A stretch of 64,000 nt of DNA, taken from Nitrospiraceae bacterium. GTDB taxonomy: Bacteria; Nitrospirota; Nitrospiria; Nitrospirales; Nitrospiraceae. Made by a program: the position numbers and the translations under genes. The DNA is taken from contig CAKKRE010000016.1 in assembly GCA_919902505.1 (NCBI GenBank), forward strand, positions 124,001 to 188,000, written 5' to 3'. Below the pieces are notes generated by a model. It did no database searches. It had not been told where the DNA came from and saw only the letters and a program-made list of their open reading frames with translations. Shown here one piece after another: positions 17,058 through 26,014 of the stretch (the first letter of the stretch is position 1; each line of letters begins with the position of its first letter).

Positions 17058-18244
17058 GACCGTAAGGCGTGGACCGTCCCGGTTTGGCTCATGTCATACC
17101 CGCCGAGCGCATCGATCTCCGTTCGAAACGGGCGACTGACGAGAATGTTGAGAAAGCTCTCGATACTCGGATGGTCGTTGATGTGAACATTGGGAATCAC
17201 GAGATCGTATCGGGCCTGTTGCAATGGAAGGAATTCCAGGCCGAACAGCTGCGCCGCCGCGCGAACGCCGAGCCCCACATCGGCATGTCCCTCGGCAATC
17301 GATCGCGCCACCTGAAAATGGGAGCGGGCGATCGTTGTGTACCCGGTGACACTCCCGGACGCAATCCCGGCGGCTGCCAGTTTCTGATCGAGGAGGAGAC
17401 GGGCACCGGCGCCGGCTTCACGATTGATGAATCGAATCTCCGGTCGTACCAGATCCTCAACGCCACGAACCGATTTGGGATTGCCGGCAGCTACCAGCAG
17501 CCCCTCTTCCCACACCGCAAAGGTGACGACGAGATAGTCGTTCCCTTTCAGGTGGCGGCGCAGGTAGGGCAAATTAGACTCTCCGGACTGCGCATCCACG
17601 ACATGCACGCCCGCAATGTGCACCTCTCCCCGCTTGAGCGCTTCGATTGCCGCGGTACTGCCGAGATTCCACCCCACCACAGTACAACTGTCCTGATGCC
17701 GCCGGAGATAATCACCGGCCAGAAAGACCGAGGGGTCACAACCAGCCACGGCGATCTCCTGCTCAATGACACGGCGGTCCCGAAGCAGACGGACCTGCAC
17801 GCGACACGGCGAAGCGGCGGCTCCTGTCCGGACCCCACGGGAGGGAACCAGAAGGCCGTCTGCGGGGACCGCATAATTGAGCGCCTCTCCCAGATCGACG
17901 ACGGGTCGGACAATGTATCGCGCACCCACCCGCGCGACCTTGACACGAATGGCTTCCTGCGGCGTCTTCTGAACCGTTGCCGAGTCCGACCATTGACCCT
18001 CAACGATGTCTTCTTGAGGAAGCAGCCGGAAGAGATCTTCCACACGGCAGCCCAGAGCATCCGCAAGGCGGAGCGCTACCGCTGTAGTGGGAAGGTATTG
18101 ATTCGTTTCGATGGCATGGACGGCTTGCCGCGTAATACCGGCTTGCGAGGCAAGCTCGACGCGTGACAAGCCCTTGGCTTGGCGTATGTGTGCCAACAGA
18201 TTCTCAACCGGAATAGAGCGTTCAGCAGCAGGCGTCTTCTTCAT
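17054..18244 (-). CDS. XRE-family regulator fused to a periplasmic-binding-protein-like sensor domain
   Basis: A 396-residue regulator. Residues about 15-75 are an XRE helix-turn-helix (GLSRVELASQAGITRQAVHA, then LADALGC). The C-terminal part, from about residue 180, looks like a PBP_like domain (GCDPSVFLAGDYL, GSTAAIEALKRGEVHIAGVH, then NREAGAGARLLLDQ and ADVGLGVRAAA), as in molybdate-responsive regulators whose ligand-binding lobe descends from ModA-type proteins. The ATG at 18244 is preferred to a TTG at 18283; a TTGACA lies at 18283-18278 on the minus strand and may belong to its promoter. It heads the operon ending in modC and probably controls it in response to an oxyanion or a molybdenum cofactor. 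Confidence 0.8.
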   Translation of the reverse strand: MKKTPAAERSIPVENLLAHIRQAKGLSRVELASQAGITRQAVHAIETNQYLPTTAVALRLADALGCRVEDLFRLLPQEDIVEGQWSDSATVQKTPQEAIRVKVARVGARYIVRPVVDLGEALNYAVPADGLLVPSRGVRTGAAASPCRVQVRLLRDRRVIEQEIAVAGCDPSVFLAGDYLRRHQDSCTVVGWNLGSTAAIEALKRGEVHIAGVHVVDAQSGESNLPYLRRHLKGNDYLVVTFAVWEEGLLVAAGNPKSVRGVEDLVRPEIRFINREAGAGARLLLDQKLAAAGIASGSVTGYTTIARSHFQVARSIAEGHADVGLGVRAAAQLFGLEFLPLQQARYDLVIPNVHINDHPSIESFLNILVSRPFRTEIDALGGYDMSQTGTVHALRS

Positions 18245-18323
18245 GACGGGACGAAAAATGACAGAATACTTTACTTGTGTCAAGCATTAACTCCACACAG
18301 CAAAACAAGTTTCATGAGCACAT

Positions 18324-19651
18324 CAGTAGTGTCCGGTTAAAACGAGCCCCATGATCTGGAAACCAAGAACTGGAGCTGAATTTAAAGCGATGCCGGGTGG
18401 TGTCGATTTGAATGTTGCGGGGTGGTTCGGACAGTCTTCCGGTTTTTTCTCCCGGAGGCCGCCATGAACATCGGCAAGACCCTGCTCGCCCAGTTGATGG
18501 ACTTCCTGCCCTGGACGACCTTCACGCGCCTCGTCACTCGTTACGGCGGCGACCGTTACGTCAAGTCGCTGACCTGTGCCGAACCATTCCGCGTCATGGC
18601 CTTTGCGCAACTGACGTACCGCGAGAGGCTGCGCGACATCGAGGTCTGCCTCGCTGCGCAGTCGGCCAAGCGCTACCACATGGGATTCCGGCAGGAGCTC
18701 AAGCGATCCACTCTGGCCGATGCCAACGAGTTGCGGGACTGGCGGATCTACGCCGAGTTTGCGCAGCGCCTGGTCTGATTGTGCAGGCTCGCACGCTCTA
18801 CCTCGGCGAGCGCCTTGGGATCGAACTGGAGAACACCGCCTAGGCACTGGACTCGACGACCATCGACCTGTGCCTGTCGGTGTTTCCGTGGGCACCATTC
18901 CGCACGACCAAGGCGGCGGTCAAGATGCACACGCGGCTCGATCTGCGCGGCAGCATTCCCAGCTTCATCCACATCTCGGATGGCACGCTGCAGGACGTCA
19001 ACGTGCTCGACGTCCTGATTCCAGAAGTTGGAGCGATCTACGTCATGGATCGCGGCTATCTGGACGTCGAACGGTTGTACGCGTTGCCTCAAGCCCTGGC
19101 CTTCTTCGTCACTCGCGCCCAATCGAATCTCGACGCCCGGCGTGTCTACTCGGCGGTGACCGACCGAGCAACGGGCATCATCTGCGACCAGACCATCACG
19201 CTCAACGGCGACCACAGCCGTCAGCATTACCCGGCGCACATGCGGCGCATCCGCTTCAAGGCCCCCGAATCCGGCAAGACGCGGGTGTTCCTCACCCACA
19301 ACTTCACGCTGCCGGCAGCGACCGTCTGTGCGCGCTACCAGAGCCGCTGGCAGGTGGAGCGGTTCTTCAAATGGATCCAACCGCATCTTCGTATCAAGCC
19401 GTTCCTCGGCACGTCGGAGAATGCGGTGAAGTCGCAGCTCTGGATCGCCGTCTCGGTCTAGGTCCTCGTGGCCATCGTCAAGAAGCGGCTCACGCTCGAT
19501 GCGCCGCTCTACACATTGCTACAGATTCTGTCTCTCCCCCTGTTCGAGAAGATGCCCGTGCAGCAAGCCTTTCCGGGCAACAACCATATTTCCGAACAGG
19601 GTCCCAACAGCAACCAACTGAATCTATTCGCGTTTTAACCGGACACTACTG
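18324..19651 (+). mobile_element. Decayed IS4-family insertion sequence
   Basis: A 1328-bp element bounded by perfect 21-bp inverted repeats beginning CAGTAGTGTCCGGTTAAAAC. It holds one transposase gene, now broken. No convincing target-site duplication is seen (left flank ends CACAT, right flank begins ATCCA). It sits between the divergent XRE/PBP regulator and the second modA, so it has split what was probably a shared control region. Confidence 0.9.
18464..19638 (+). pseudogene. IS4-family transposase, broken by a frameshift and two amber codons
   Basis: Reading continuously, residues 1-103 (18464-18772) form the N-terminal IS4 domain (MNIGKTLLAQLMDFLPWTTF). A frameshift of about 4 extra bases occurs near 18772, then the frame continues through LIVQARTLYLGERLG to a TAG at 18841-18843. 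It goes on with ALDSTTIDL (first catalytic Asp), YVMDRGY (second Asp) and the YREK signature YQSRWQVERFFKWI (Glu), meets a second TAG at 19459-19461, and ends with NLFAF and TAA at 19636. Both TAGs probably replace tyrosine codons, judged from the flanking family pattern. Inactive without suppression. Confidence 0.88.
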
Positions 19652-19711
19652 ATCCAATATCAGTTCTTTTTCTAAACAACCTGAACACGCGACAGTCACG
19701 GGAAGACGATC

Positions 19712-20536
19712 ATGACACGACGAAACACATTCTTCGGCATCTGGCTCTTCTTCAGTATGCTGATCGGCATCACCGGAGTGGTGCCGTCGGCGCAGGCCCA
19801 GCCGGAGACATTGACCATTGCCGCCGCCAACAGCTTGAAGGACGCACTGCGGAAAGTGCTGCCACGCTTTGAGGCCGAGCACCCTGCAATCAACGTGCGG
19901 GTGATCTACGGCCCCTCACAAAGCCTCCGCAAGCAGATCGAAGAGGGCGCGCCGGTCGACATTTTCCTGCCGTCGCTCTTTGACGAAATCGATCAGCTCG
20001 AAACGAAGGGACTGATCATTCAAGGCACGAAACGCGCCTTCGCCGGCACCTCGCTGGTCCTGATCACCGGATCCGCCCTTCCGGCACCGGTTCGGACGAT
20101 CCATGACCTCGAAACCGTACCGGTCCGGCGAATTGCAATCGGCGATCCCAAAACGTCATCGGTGGGAAAAGTCGCCGCTCAATTCCTCAAACACAGCAAA
20201 CGCGAATCCGCCCTGAAGTCGCAATACATCTTCGGTGAACATTCTCGTGCCGTGCTGGATCTCGTGGCCAAGGGCGAAGCCGAGGTGGGCGTGGTGTATC
20301 GCACCGATGCCGCCCTTAACGACAAGGTCCGCATCCTGGATACGGCCCCGGTGGAATCCCACACACCAGTCCGCTACGGCGTTGCAGCCGTATGGACGGC
20401 GAAGAACGTCTCCGGCGCAGGGGACTTCATCGAGTTTTTGCTCGCGCCTCAAACCCAAGCCCTTTTTCAGGAATACGGATTCGATCGTGTCACGGGAGAC
20501 GTCGGTCTCGTTCAGCGGCAGGAGGTGAAACCATGA
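19712..20536 (+). CDS. modA: Second molybdate-type periplasmic binding protein
   Basis: A 274-residue exported ModA-family protein with a signal peptide ending AQA-QPE. Motifs are LTIAAANSLKDALRKVLPRF, VIYGPSQSLRKQIEEGAPVD, IAIGDPKTSSVGKVAAQFL and the late VGVVYRTDAAL. It is distinct from the modA at 12.9 kb and has no permease of its own nearby on this strand, so it may feed the same ModBC or act as a sensor. It overlaps the following lipoprotein gene by four bases (ATGA). Confidence 0.85.
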   Translation: MTRRNTFFGIWLFFSMLIGITGVVPSAQAQPETLTIAAANSLKDALRKVLPRFEAEHPAINVRVIYGPSQSLRKQIEEGAPVDIFLPSLFDEIDQLETKGLIIQGTKRAFAGTSLVLITGSALPAPVRTIHDLETVPVRRIAIGDPKTSSVGKVAAQFLKHSKRESALKSQYIFGEHSRAVLDLVAKGEAEVGVVYRTDAALNDKVRILDTAPVESHTPVRYGVAAVWTAKNVSGAGDFIEFLLAPQTQALFQEYGFDRVTGDVGLVQRQEVKP

Positions 20537-21264
20537 GCGGTATCCGGAACACAGCACAACAGACCCATCCTTTCTCGAAACGGGTGATGCTCGCACTCAT
20601 CGGACTGACATTGGTCGCCGGTTGCGCCAGCGGGCCGGTGACGCCGCCTAAGACCGTCTATCAGTCAGGATTGAACCAGGTACGAGTGGAACATGACCCG
20701 GCCTCGACCTCCAATGCGCATCCCGCGGCGCTGACGGCAACCGAGGTCGGAACCCTGCTCCGAGGAGTCCGCGCATGGGAGCGGCGAAACGTCATTCATC
20801 GGTTGTTTGTCGGGGAAGCGGATCGCACGAGGGCCTTCCGGAACGAAGAAATCACCGCCTTGGCGCCGCCTCTCGCGAAGGGCCTCGCACAGGCCGGGCC
20901 GTCGGAGAGGGTCTACTTCCACCTGAGCCAGGCCACGGACCAGGGGGATGAAGAAACGACGACCGGCTGGATCTCCATCAGAGGTCCCATCCTGCACCTC
21001 ACCATCAGCGGGGTACATGACCGGCACAGCCCCGGTCCCGATATCAGCAAATACGACCGGCAACTGCCGAACATTCCGGAAGCCTCGGCCGCGCACGATG
21101 TGACATTCGAGCCGGAAGAATTTCTGGTCAAGGTCAGTTCCGGCAGCCGCCTGTTCGCCCCCGATCAACGGGAAGAGATCCAGATCCGCTATCGCGAGGC
21201 GCTGTCGTCCATGCCCGTACAGCCAGGGCTGGAACGCGGAAGCGAGAAACATTCACAACCCTAG
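20533..21264 (+). CDS. Lipoprotein of the oxyanion locus, paralogue of the one at 15.5 kb
   Basis: A 243-residue lipoprotein: leader, then the lipobox VAGC. The start at 20533 overlaps the modA stop and has GGAGGTG eight bases upstream. Shared blocks with the 15.5-kb paralogue are FRNEEITALAPPLAKGLAQA, E-R-V-Y-F-H-L, TGWISIRGPILHLTIS and FEPEEF. Each paralogue sits next to a molybdate-type binding protein, on opposite strands, so a conserved binding-protein/lipoprotein pair has been duplicated. The TAG stop codon is also the first three bases of a family B repeat. Function unknown. Confidence 0.72.
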   Translation: MSGIRNTAQQTHPFSKRVMLALIGLTLVAGCASGPVTPPKTVYQSGLNQVRVEHDPASTSNAHPAALTATEVGTLLRGVRAWERRNVIHRLFVGEADRTRAFRNEEITALAPPLAKGLAQAGPSERVYFHLSQATDQGDEETTTGWISIRGPILHLTISGVHDRHSPGPDISKYDRQLPNIPEASAAHDVTFEPEEFLVKVSSGSRLFAPDQREEIQIRYREALSSMPVQPGLERGSEKHSQP

Positions 21265-21440
21265 CCCGGACTATTCATGAATACCTGCTCCGGCGTCCGA
21301 TCCTCTCGTCCGGCGGGGTTTTTCTCGTTCGGCCTCCTCGACGGACTGCGCGTACACCTGCGTCGGCCTTACGTGCGAGAAACCCCGGCGGGCTTCAGTC
21401 TCAAACACCTCGCGACGGCCTTCATGAATAATCCGGGCTA
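21262..21440 (+). repeat. Family B palindromic element, copy B1
   Basis: A 179-bp element with 21-bp terminal inverted repeats TAGCCCGGACTATTCATGAA and its complement (one mismatch). The interior has smaller inverted segments around CCTCCTCGACGGACTGC. The first TAG is the stop codon of the preceding lipoprotein. Other copies: 26100-26278 and 35239-35416. Confidence 0.85.
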
Positions 21441-21470
21441 GTCCATCCGGCACGAGAGAAAGGGCACCCC

Positions 21471-21773
21471 ATGGCAATCCTGGTCGTCGGCGGCGATTCG
21501 GTGGATGCAATCACACAACGGGCACGTGCCGGCGGCCATGGATGCGTCGAACATTGGAGCGGGCGCAAGACCAGGGATCAGATGAGGTCCATTCCCAAAG
21601 ATACGGAGGCCGTGGTGCTGGTGCTGGATCGCATGAACCATACGTTGGCGAGAAAGGTCCGGACCGAAGCGACACGTCGTGGCCTTCCCGTCTTTTTCCA
21701 GAAACGGGGGCGTCAAGTCCGAGCGACCGGTGACCGGCCGCTCGACCTGATGCGCTGGCTCGACAGGAAATAG
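21471..21773 (+). CDS. DUF2325 family protein
   Basis: A 100-residue cytoplasmic protein that starts with a Rossmann-like strand (MAILVVGGDSVDAI) followed by a basic and histidine-bearing segment (GGHGCVEHWSGRKT) and VVLVLDRMNH. This matches the small DUF2325 family, whose function is not established. It lies between the lipoprotein and the sulfate-type binding protein genes, separated from the former by repeat B1. Confidence 0.75.
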   Translation: MAILVVGGDSVDAITQRARAGGHGCVEHWSGRKTRDQMRSIPKDTEAVVLVLDRMNHTLARKVRTEATRRGLPVFFQKRGRQVRATGDRPLDLMRWLDRK

Positions 21774-21815
21774 TCAGCAACCGATTTTGTACGGATCACA
21801 GGAGTGGGTATCAAC

Positions 21816-22841
21816 ATGAACATCAAGACCCTCAGCGGCCTCACGGCACTTGTATCACTCTTGGTAATCCTACCGGCGATCGCCGGCGCCGAGACCCGAG
21901 AGCTCCTGCTCGCGGCCTACAGCGTGCCGAAAGAGGCCTACGAAAAACGAATCATTCCCGCCTTCATCCGGCAGTGGAAGCAGAAGACAGGGGAAACCAT
22001 TCAGGTCCGGAGTTCATTCGCTGCATCCGGTGCGCAAGCACGAGCCGTCGTCGGAGGGCTCGAGGCGGATATCGCCGCCCTGTCGTTGGAGAGCGATCTG
22101 CAGCAGTTGGTGAAGGCCGGCCTCGTGACCTACGACTGGAAGCAAGGAGCGCAAAAAGGCATCGTGACGACATCGATCGTCGCACTAGGGGTCCGCAAAG
22201 GAAACCCCAAATCCATCCAAGGCTGGGAAGATCTCACCAAGCCAGGCGTTGAAGTCCTCTATCCGAGCCCGAAAACATCCGGCGGGGCGATGTGGGACGT
22301 CATTGCGGTCTACGGGGCGGGCCTCAACCAGGGAAAACAAAAAGGGCTCGCCGGCGCGGCGGTGGATCAGCATGCCGCCGATCTTGTCAGGCGCGTGCAA
22401 CGTAACGTCAAGGTCATGGACAAGAGCGGACGTGAATCGGTCACGACATTCGAGCGCGGCGTGGGCGATGTCATCGTGACCTATGAAAACGAATTACTGC
22501 CGCGGATCAAACAAGGCCGTCCTTACGAGTTGATCTTTCCGGCCGAAACAGTCGTGGTCGAAAACCCTATCGCGGTGATCGATCGAAACGCCGACCGGCA
22601 CCATGTGCGGGATCTGGCCGATGCCTTCGTCTCGTTCCTCAACGGGGAAGAAGCCCAACAGGCCTTTGTGGAATTCGGTTTCCGGCCGGCGAACGAGGCC
22701 GTCGCCAGGGCCTCTGCATCTGCCTTCGTCCATCCACCGCATGTATTTACGATCGAAGATCTCGGCGGATGGGACCGGGTCTTCGCCGCACTGTTCAGTC
22801 CGCAAGGAGCCTGGACGAAAGCGGTGGAGGAAACACGATAG
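21816..22841 (+). CDS. Periplasmic sulfate/thiosulfate-type binding protein
   Basis: A 341-residue exported binding protein of the sulfate-binding (Sbp/CysP) family. The signal peptide ends AGA-ET. Family blocks are LLLAAYSVPKEAYEKRIIPA, FAASGAQARAV, GLEADIAALSLESD, RKGNPKSIQGWEDL, YPSPKTSGGAMWD and GVGDVIVTYENE. The ATG at 21816 has GGAG 12 bases upstream; an in-frame GTG at 21804 is too close to it. There is no CysTWA permease here, so it may share ModBC or work with the kinase gene that follows. Confidence 0.85.
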   Translation: MNIKTLSGLTALVSLLVILPAIAGAETRELLLAAYSVPKEAYEKRIIPAFIRQWKQKTGETIQVRSSFAASGAQARAVVGGLEADIAALSLESDLQQLVKAGLVTYDWKQGAQKGIVTTSIVALGVRKGNPKSIQGWEDLTKPGVEVLYPSPKTSGGAMWDVIAVYGAGLNQGKQKGLAGAAVDQHAADLVRRVQRNVKVMDKSGRESVTTFERGVGDVIVTYENELLPRIKQGRPYELIFPAETVVVENPIAVIDRNADRHHVRDLADAFVSFLNGEEAQQAFVEFGFRPANEAVARASASAFVHPPHVFTIEDLGGWDRVFAALFSPQGAWTKAVEETR

Positions 22842-23064
22842 CCGCGGATTGTCCAACTATTCGGAACGCGTGGCGCGCGCATGCACCTGTGTCGAAGCGG
22901 GCCACGCCATCTTCCCGCCCGTCTCGGAGGCAAGTCTTTCGAACAGCGGTTCATTGGCGGACATACACGGAAGGCGATGCCGTCCGTGGCCGCCTATTCG
23001 GCATGAACCTTACTGGCACCACACCAGTCACTGTGATACCGTAGGCCCTCACCACGAGGCCTGC

Positions 23065-24651
23065 ATGCGCTGGCTCCACGACCGCTCGATCGGACAAAAA
23101 TTCTTCATCTCCTTCGGAGTCATCCTCAGCCTGCTGGCCTTGAGCCTCACAGCGCTGCTCGTATACCTCAGCCGCATCAACAGCTATGTGGATCGCCACA
23201 AACGCATTACGGTCCCCGCCATCGTGACAGCGGCCACCATGCAACGTTCCGCCTATGAAATGAACCTCACGCTGCATCTGTTTCTGGAGCAGATCACGAA
23301 GGCCGATGCCGCCGACACACTTGCCCGGCTCAGCCGCCACGCCGAACAGATCCGCAGTTCGCTCGACCTGTATCGTTCCACCCATGCGGCCCGCACCCAC
23401 CCGATTCTCCTGGGCATGCTGACCCAGCATCAACGCATGGATCTCGCCGACCAGGAAGATCGCGCCATCGCCCGGCTCGATCGGATCCTGCAGGAGCTGT
23501 CCACCTTGTGGCAGTCCGCGCTCACCGGACCTCAACGCGCCGGCGTGGCACCCTCACCGGTCGCGAAGACCGACGGCCTCATCGTGGAACTGATGAACAA
23601 TCTCGACCAACTGGTCGCCGCCCATCGGGATATCGATGTGGAAATGAAAGTGGAAGGCGATCTGCTGCTCCAACAGGCGCGGCTGATTGCGTTAAGCCTG
23701 GTCGCCGTGCTCGGTCTGGTGATCACCGTGATCTATGTCTCCGTCAATCGGCAGATCGCCAAACCGCTCCAACGTCTCTCCGTCACGGCCGACCGTGTCG
23801 CTCACCACGACCTGACCGCGCAATTCGAATCCTGGCCAGGCCGTGACGAAGTCGGCGCCTTGGCCGCCTCCCTCTCGTCCATGGTCACCAGCCTCCGCGA
23901 GCAGACCGCCGCGACCGCCCGGAAGACCAAAGAGCTTGAAGCCTTTACCTATTCCGTCGCGCACGACCTCAAAGGCCCGTTGCGAGAAATCGAGGGCTTC
24001 TCCTCCCTGCTGGAGAAACAATTCGCCGACGGCGGCGACGCGCAGACCCGGCACCAGATCGATGTGATCCGGCGCTCCGCGCTGCGCCTCACGCACATGA
24101 TCGACGCCCTGCTCAAATATTCCCGGCTGGAGCAACAAGATCTACCTCGTCAGCGCTTCAATGTGTTGGAAATGATCACGACCCTCCTCACCGACCGGGT
24201 CAGCGGACTCCAGGGCCCGAAACCGAAAATCCAGGTCGCCCTGCCGTTTGCCGATCTCTACGGTGAACCGGTGAGCATCCGCCAAGCCATTGCAAACCTC
24301 CTCGACAATGCGGCGAAGTTCTCCCGCCACGCCTCACCTCCGACCATCACCATCGGCGGCAGCCGGACGGAACGTGAACGCATCCTGTGGGTTCAGGATA
24401 ACGGGATCGGCTTCGACCCGTCTCACTACGACAAGATCTTCGGGCTCTTCGAGCGGCTCCACAGCCCGCAGGAATACGAGGGCACGGGCGTGGGCCTCGC
24501 GATCGTGAAACTCGTCATGGACAAACATGACGGCCGGGTCTGGGTGGAATCCACTCCCGGAGCGGGCAGCACATTCTATCTGGCCTTTCCGGAGCGCGCC
24601 GAATCCGTCGTCGACCGGCCCTCCTCTTCACCTCATCCTGCTTCAGCGTGA
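23065..24651 (+). CDS. Membrane sensor histidine kinase
   Basis: A 528-residue two-component kinase. One membrane segment lies at about residues 13-35, a helical periplasmic sensor of about 180 residues follows, and a second membrane segment (LIALSLVAVLGLVITVIYV) precedes a HAMP domain. The phosphoacceptor His is in SVAHDLKGPLREIEGF (HisKA). The ATPase domain has the N-box NLLDNAAKFS, the G1 box VQDNGIGFD and the G2 box GTGVGLAIVK. The long upstream open frame is ignored because the domain pattern begins at this ATG. It is followed after four bases by a sigma-54 response regulator gene, its likely partner. Confidence 0.88.
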   Translation: MRWLHDRSIGQKFFISFGVILSLLALSLTALLVYLSRINSYVDRHKRITVPAIVTAATMQRSAYEMNLTLHLFLEQITKADAADTLARLSRHAEQIRSSLDLYRSTHAARTHPILLGMLTQHQRMDLADQEDRAIARLDRILQELSTLWQSALTGPQRAGVAPSPVAKTDGLIVELMNNLDQLVAAHRDIDVEMKVEGDLLLQQARLIALSLVAVLGLVITVIYVSVNRQIAKPLQRLSVTADRVAHHDLTAQFESWPGRDEVGALAASLSSMVTSLREQTAATARKTKELEAFTYSVAHDLKGPLREIEGFSSLLEKQFADGGDAQTRHQIDVIRRSALRLTHMIDALLKYSRLEQQDLPRQRFNVLEMITTLLTDRVSGLQGPKPKIQVALPFADLYGEPVSIRQAIANLLDNAAKFSRHASPPTITIGGSRTERERILWVQDNGIGFDPSHYDKIFGLFERLHSPQEYEGTGVGLAIVKLVMDKHDGRVWVESTPGAGSTFYLAFPERAESVVDRPSSSPHPASA

Positions 24652-24655
24652 CCTG

Positions 24656-26014
24656 ATGACCATGGAACACATGCGCGCCCTCATTGTCGACGACGAGGAA
24701 TTTGTCCGTCTCGTCGTGGAACAGGCGCTCCGCGAGGAAGGGTGCGACACGCAGACGGCGGGCGGCGGGCAGGAAGGCCTCGATCGACTCCGTACGGCCT
24801 CCTTCGACTGCATCATCACCGATCTCCGCATGCCCGGTCTCGACGGCCGGGCGATCTTGCGCTGGGTGAAGGAGCATCAACCGGACGTCGATGTGATTGT
24901 CCTGACCGGCCATGGCGACGTCAAAGACGCCGTGGCTGCAATGAAAGACGGCGCGTGGGATTTCCTCATCAAGGACACCCCGTTCGACGGCGCGGCCGTG
25001 AAAGCCGCTCTCGCAAGACTTCGCACGGTGCGGGAGCTTCGCCGCGAGAATCTGGCGGCGCGGCACGGCGGGTATCGCCAGGACACGATCGTCGAGGGGA
25101 CCAGCCAGGCCTGGCGGACGGTGAAGACACAGATCGCGCAAGTGGCGCCATCGCAGGCCCCGGTGCTGATTCAGGGGGAAACCGGTTCCGGGAAAGACGT
25201 GGTCGCGCGCCTGCTGCACACGCACAGCCGTCGGACCGGCGGGCCCTTCATCGCCGTCAATTGCGGAGCGGTGAGTCGAGAGTTGCTGGAGAGCGAGTTA
25301 TTCGGCTACGAGAAAGGCGCGTTTACCGGCGCCGCCCAGGCCAAACCCGGACTGATCGCCGCCGCCGAAGGCGGCTCGTTGTTTCTGGACGAGATCGGCG
25401 AAATGCCGGGGCCGATGCAGGTCAGCCTGCTGCGCTTTCTCGACCGGAAGGAATACCGCCCTGTCGGCAGTACGCGCACCCTCCGGGCCGATGTCCGGAT
25501 CATCTGCGCCACGAATCGGGACATCCAGGAACTCGTATTGCAAGGCCGGTTTCGAGACGATCTCCTGTATCGTATCAACACGGTGACGCTGCATGTGCCG
25601 CCGTTGCGCGAACGACCGGAAGATCTTGCCGTGCTGGCCGATCATATTCTGCACCACCTTCGCATCCCGGGCACCGCAACGAGAACGCTCAGCCCGGAAG
25701 CCCTCGCACACCTGGCTACCTACCGCTGGCCGGGAAACGTGCGCGAACTTCGCAATGTGATCGAACGCATTGTCCTGATGAGTCCGAACTCCGGACCGAT
25801 CACCCGCGAAGAAGTCCTGCAGGTGCTCCCTCGGGCGGCATCGGCATCATCACCCGACGACCGGTCGAACCTGCCCCTCGACGAGATCGAACGCCAGCAT
25901 ATTGAACGGGTGTTGCAATCCAGCGGCGGCAACAAAACCAAAGCCGCCCAAACCCTCCGGATCGACTACAAAACGCTGTCGGCGAAACTGAAGAAGTACG
26001 AAGGCGGGGGCTAA
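24656..26014 (+). CDS. NtrC-family sigma-54-dependent response regulator
   Basis: A 452-residue regulator. Residues 1-125 are a receiver domain (acidic DDEE near the start, phospho-Asp in IITDLRMPG, Lys in LIKD). The AAA+ domain has Walker A GETGSGKD, the sigma-54 contact loop GAFTGA and a Walker B region LFLDEIGEM. The C-terminus is a Fis-type helix-turn-helix (NKTKAAQTLRIDYKTLSAKL). It would activate sigma-54 promoters after phosphorylation by the kinase encoded just upstream. Several ATGs lie within 15 bases; the first is given. Targets are unknown but may include the oxyanion genes next door. Confidence 0.9.
   Translation: MTMEHMRALIVDDEEFVRLVVEQALREEGCDTQTAGGGQEGLDRLRTASFDCIITDLRMPGLDGRAILRWVKEHQPDVDVIVLTGHGDVKDAVAAMKDGAWDFLIKDTPFDGAAVKAALARLRTVRELRRENLAARHGGYRQDTIVEGTSQAWRTVKTQIAQVAPSQAPVLIQGETGSGKDVVARLLHTHSRRTGGPFIAVNCGAVSRELLESELFGYEKGAFTGAAQAKPGLIAAAEGGSLFLDEIGEMPGPMQVSLLRFLDRKEYRPVGSTRTLRADVRIICATNRDIQELVLQGRFRDDLLYRINTVTLHVPPLRERPEDLAVLADHILHHLRIPGTATRTLSPEALAHLATYRWPGNVRELRNVIERIVLMSPNSGPITREEVLQVLPRAASASSPDDRSNLPLDEIERQHIERVLQSSGGNKTKAAQTLRIDYKTLSAKLKKYEGGG

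Noticed and set aside
18310-19665. Target-site duplication for the IS4 element
   Set aside because: The bases next to the two inverted repeats do not match beyond two or three positions.
24742-25905. 387-codon open frame overlapping the sigma-54 regulator in another frame
   Set aside because: Arg/Pro-rich shadow translation; the regulator's motifs are unambiguous in the other frame.
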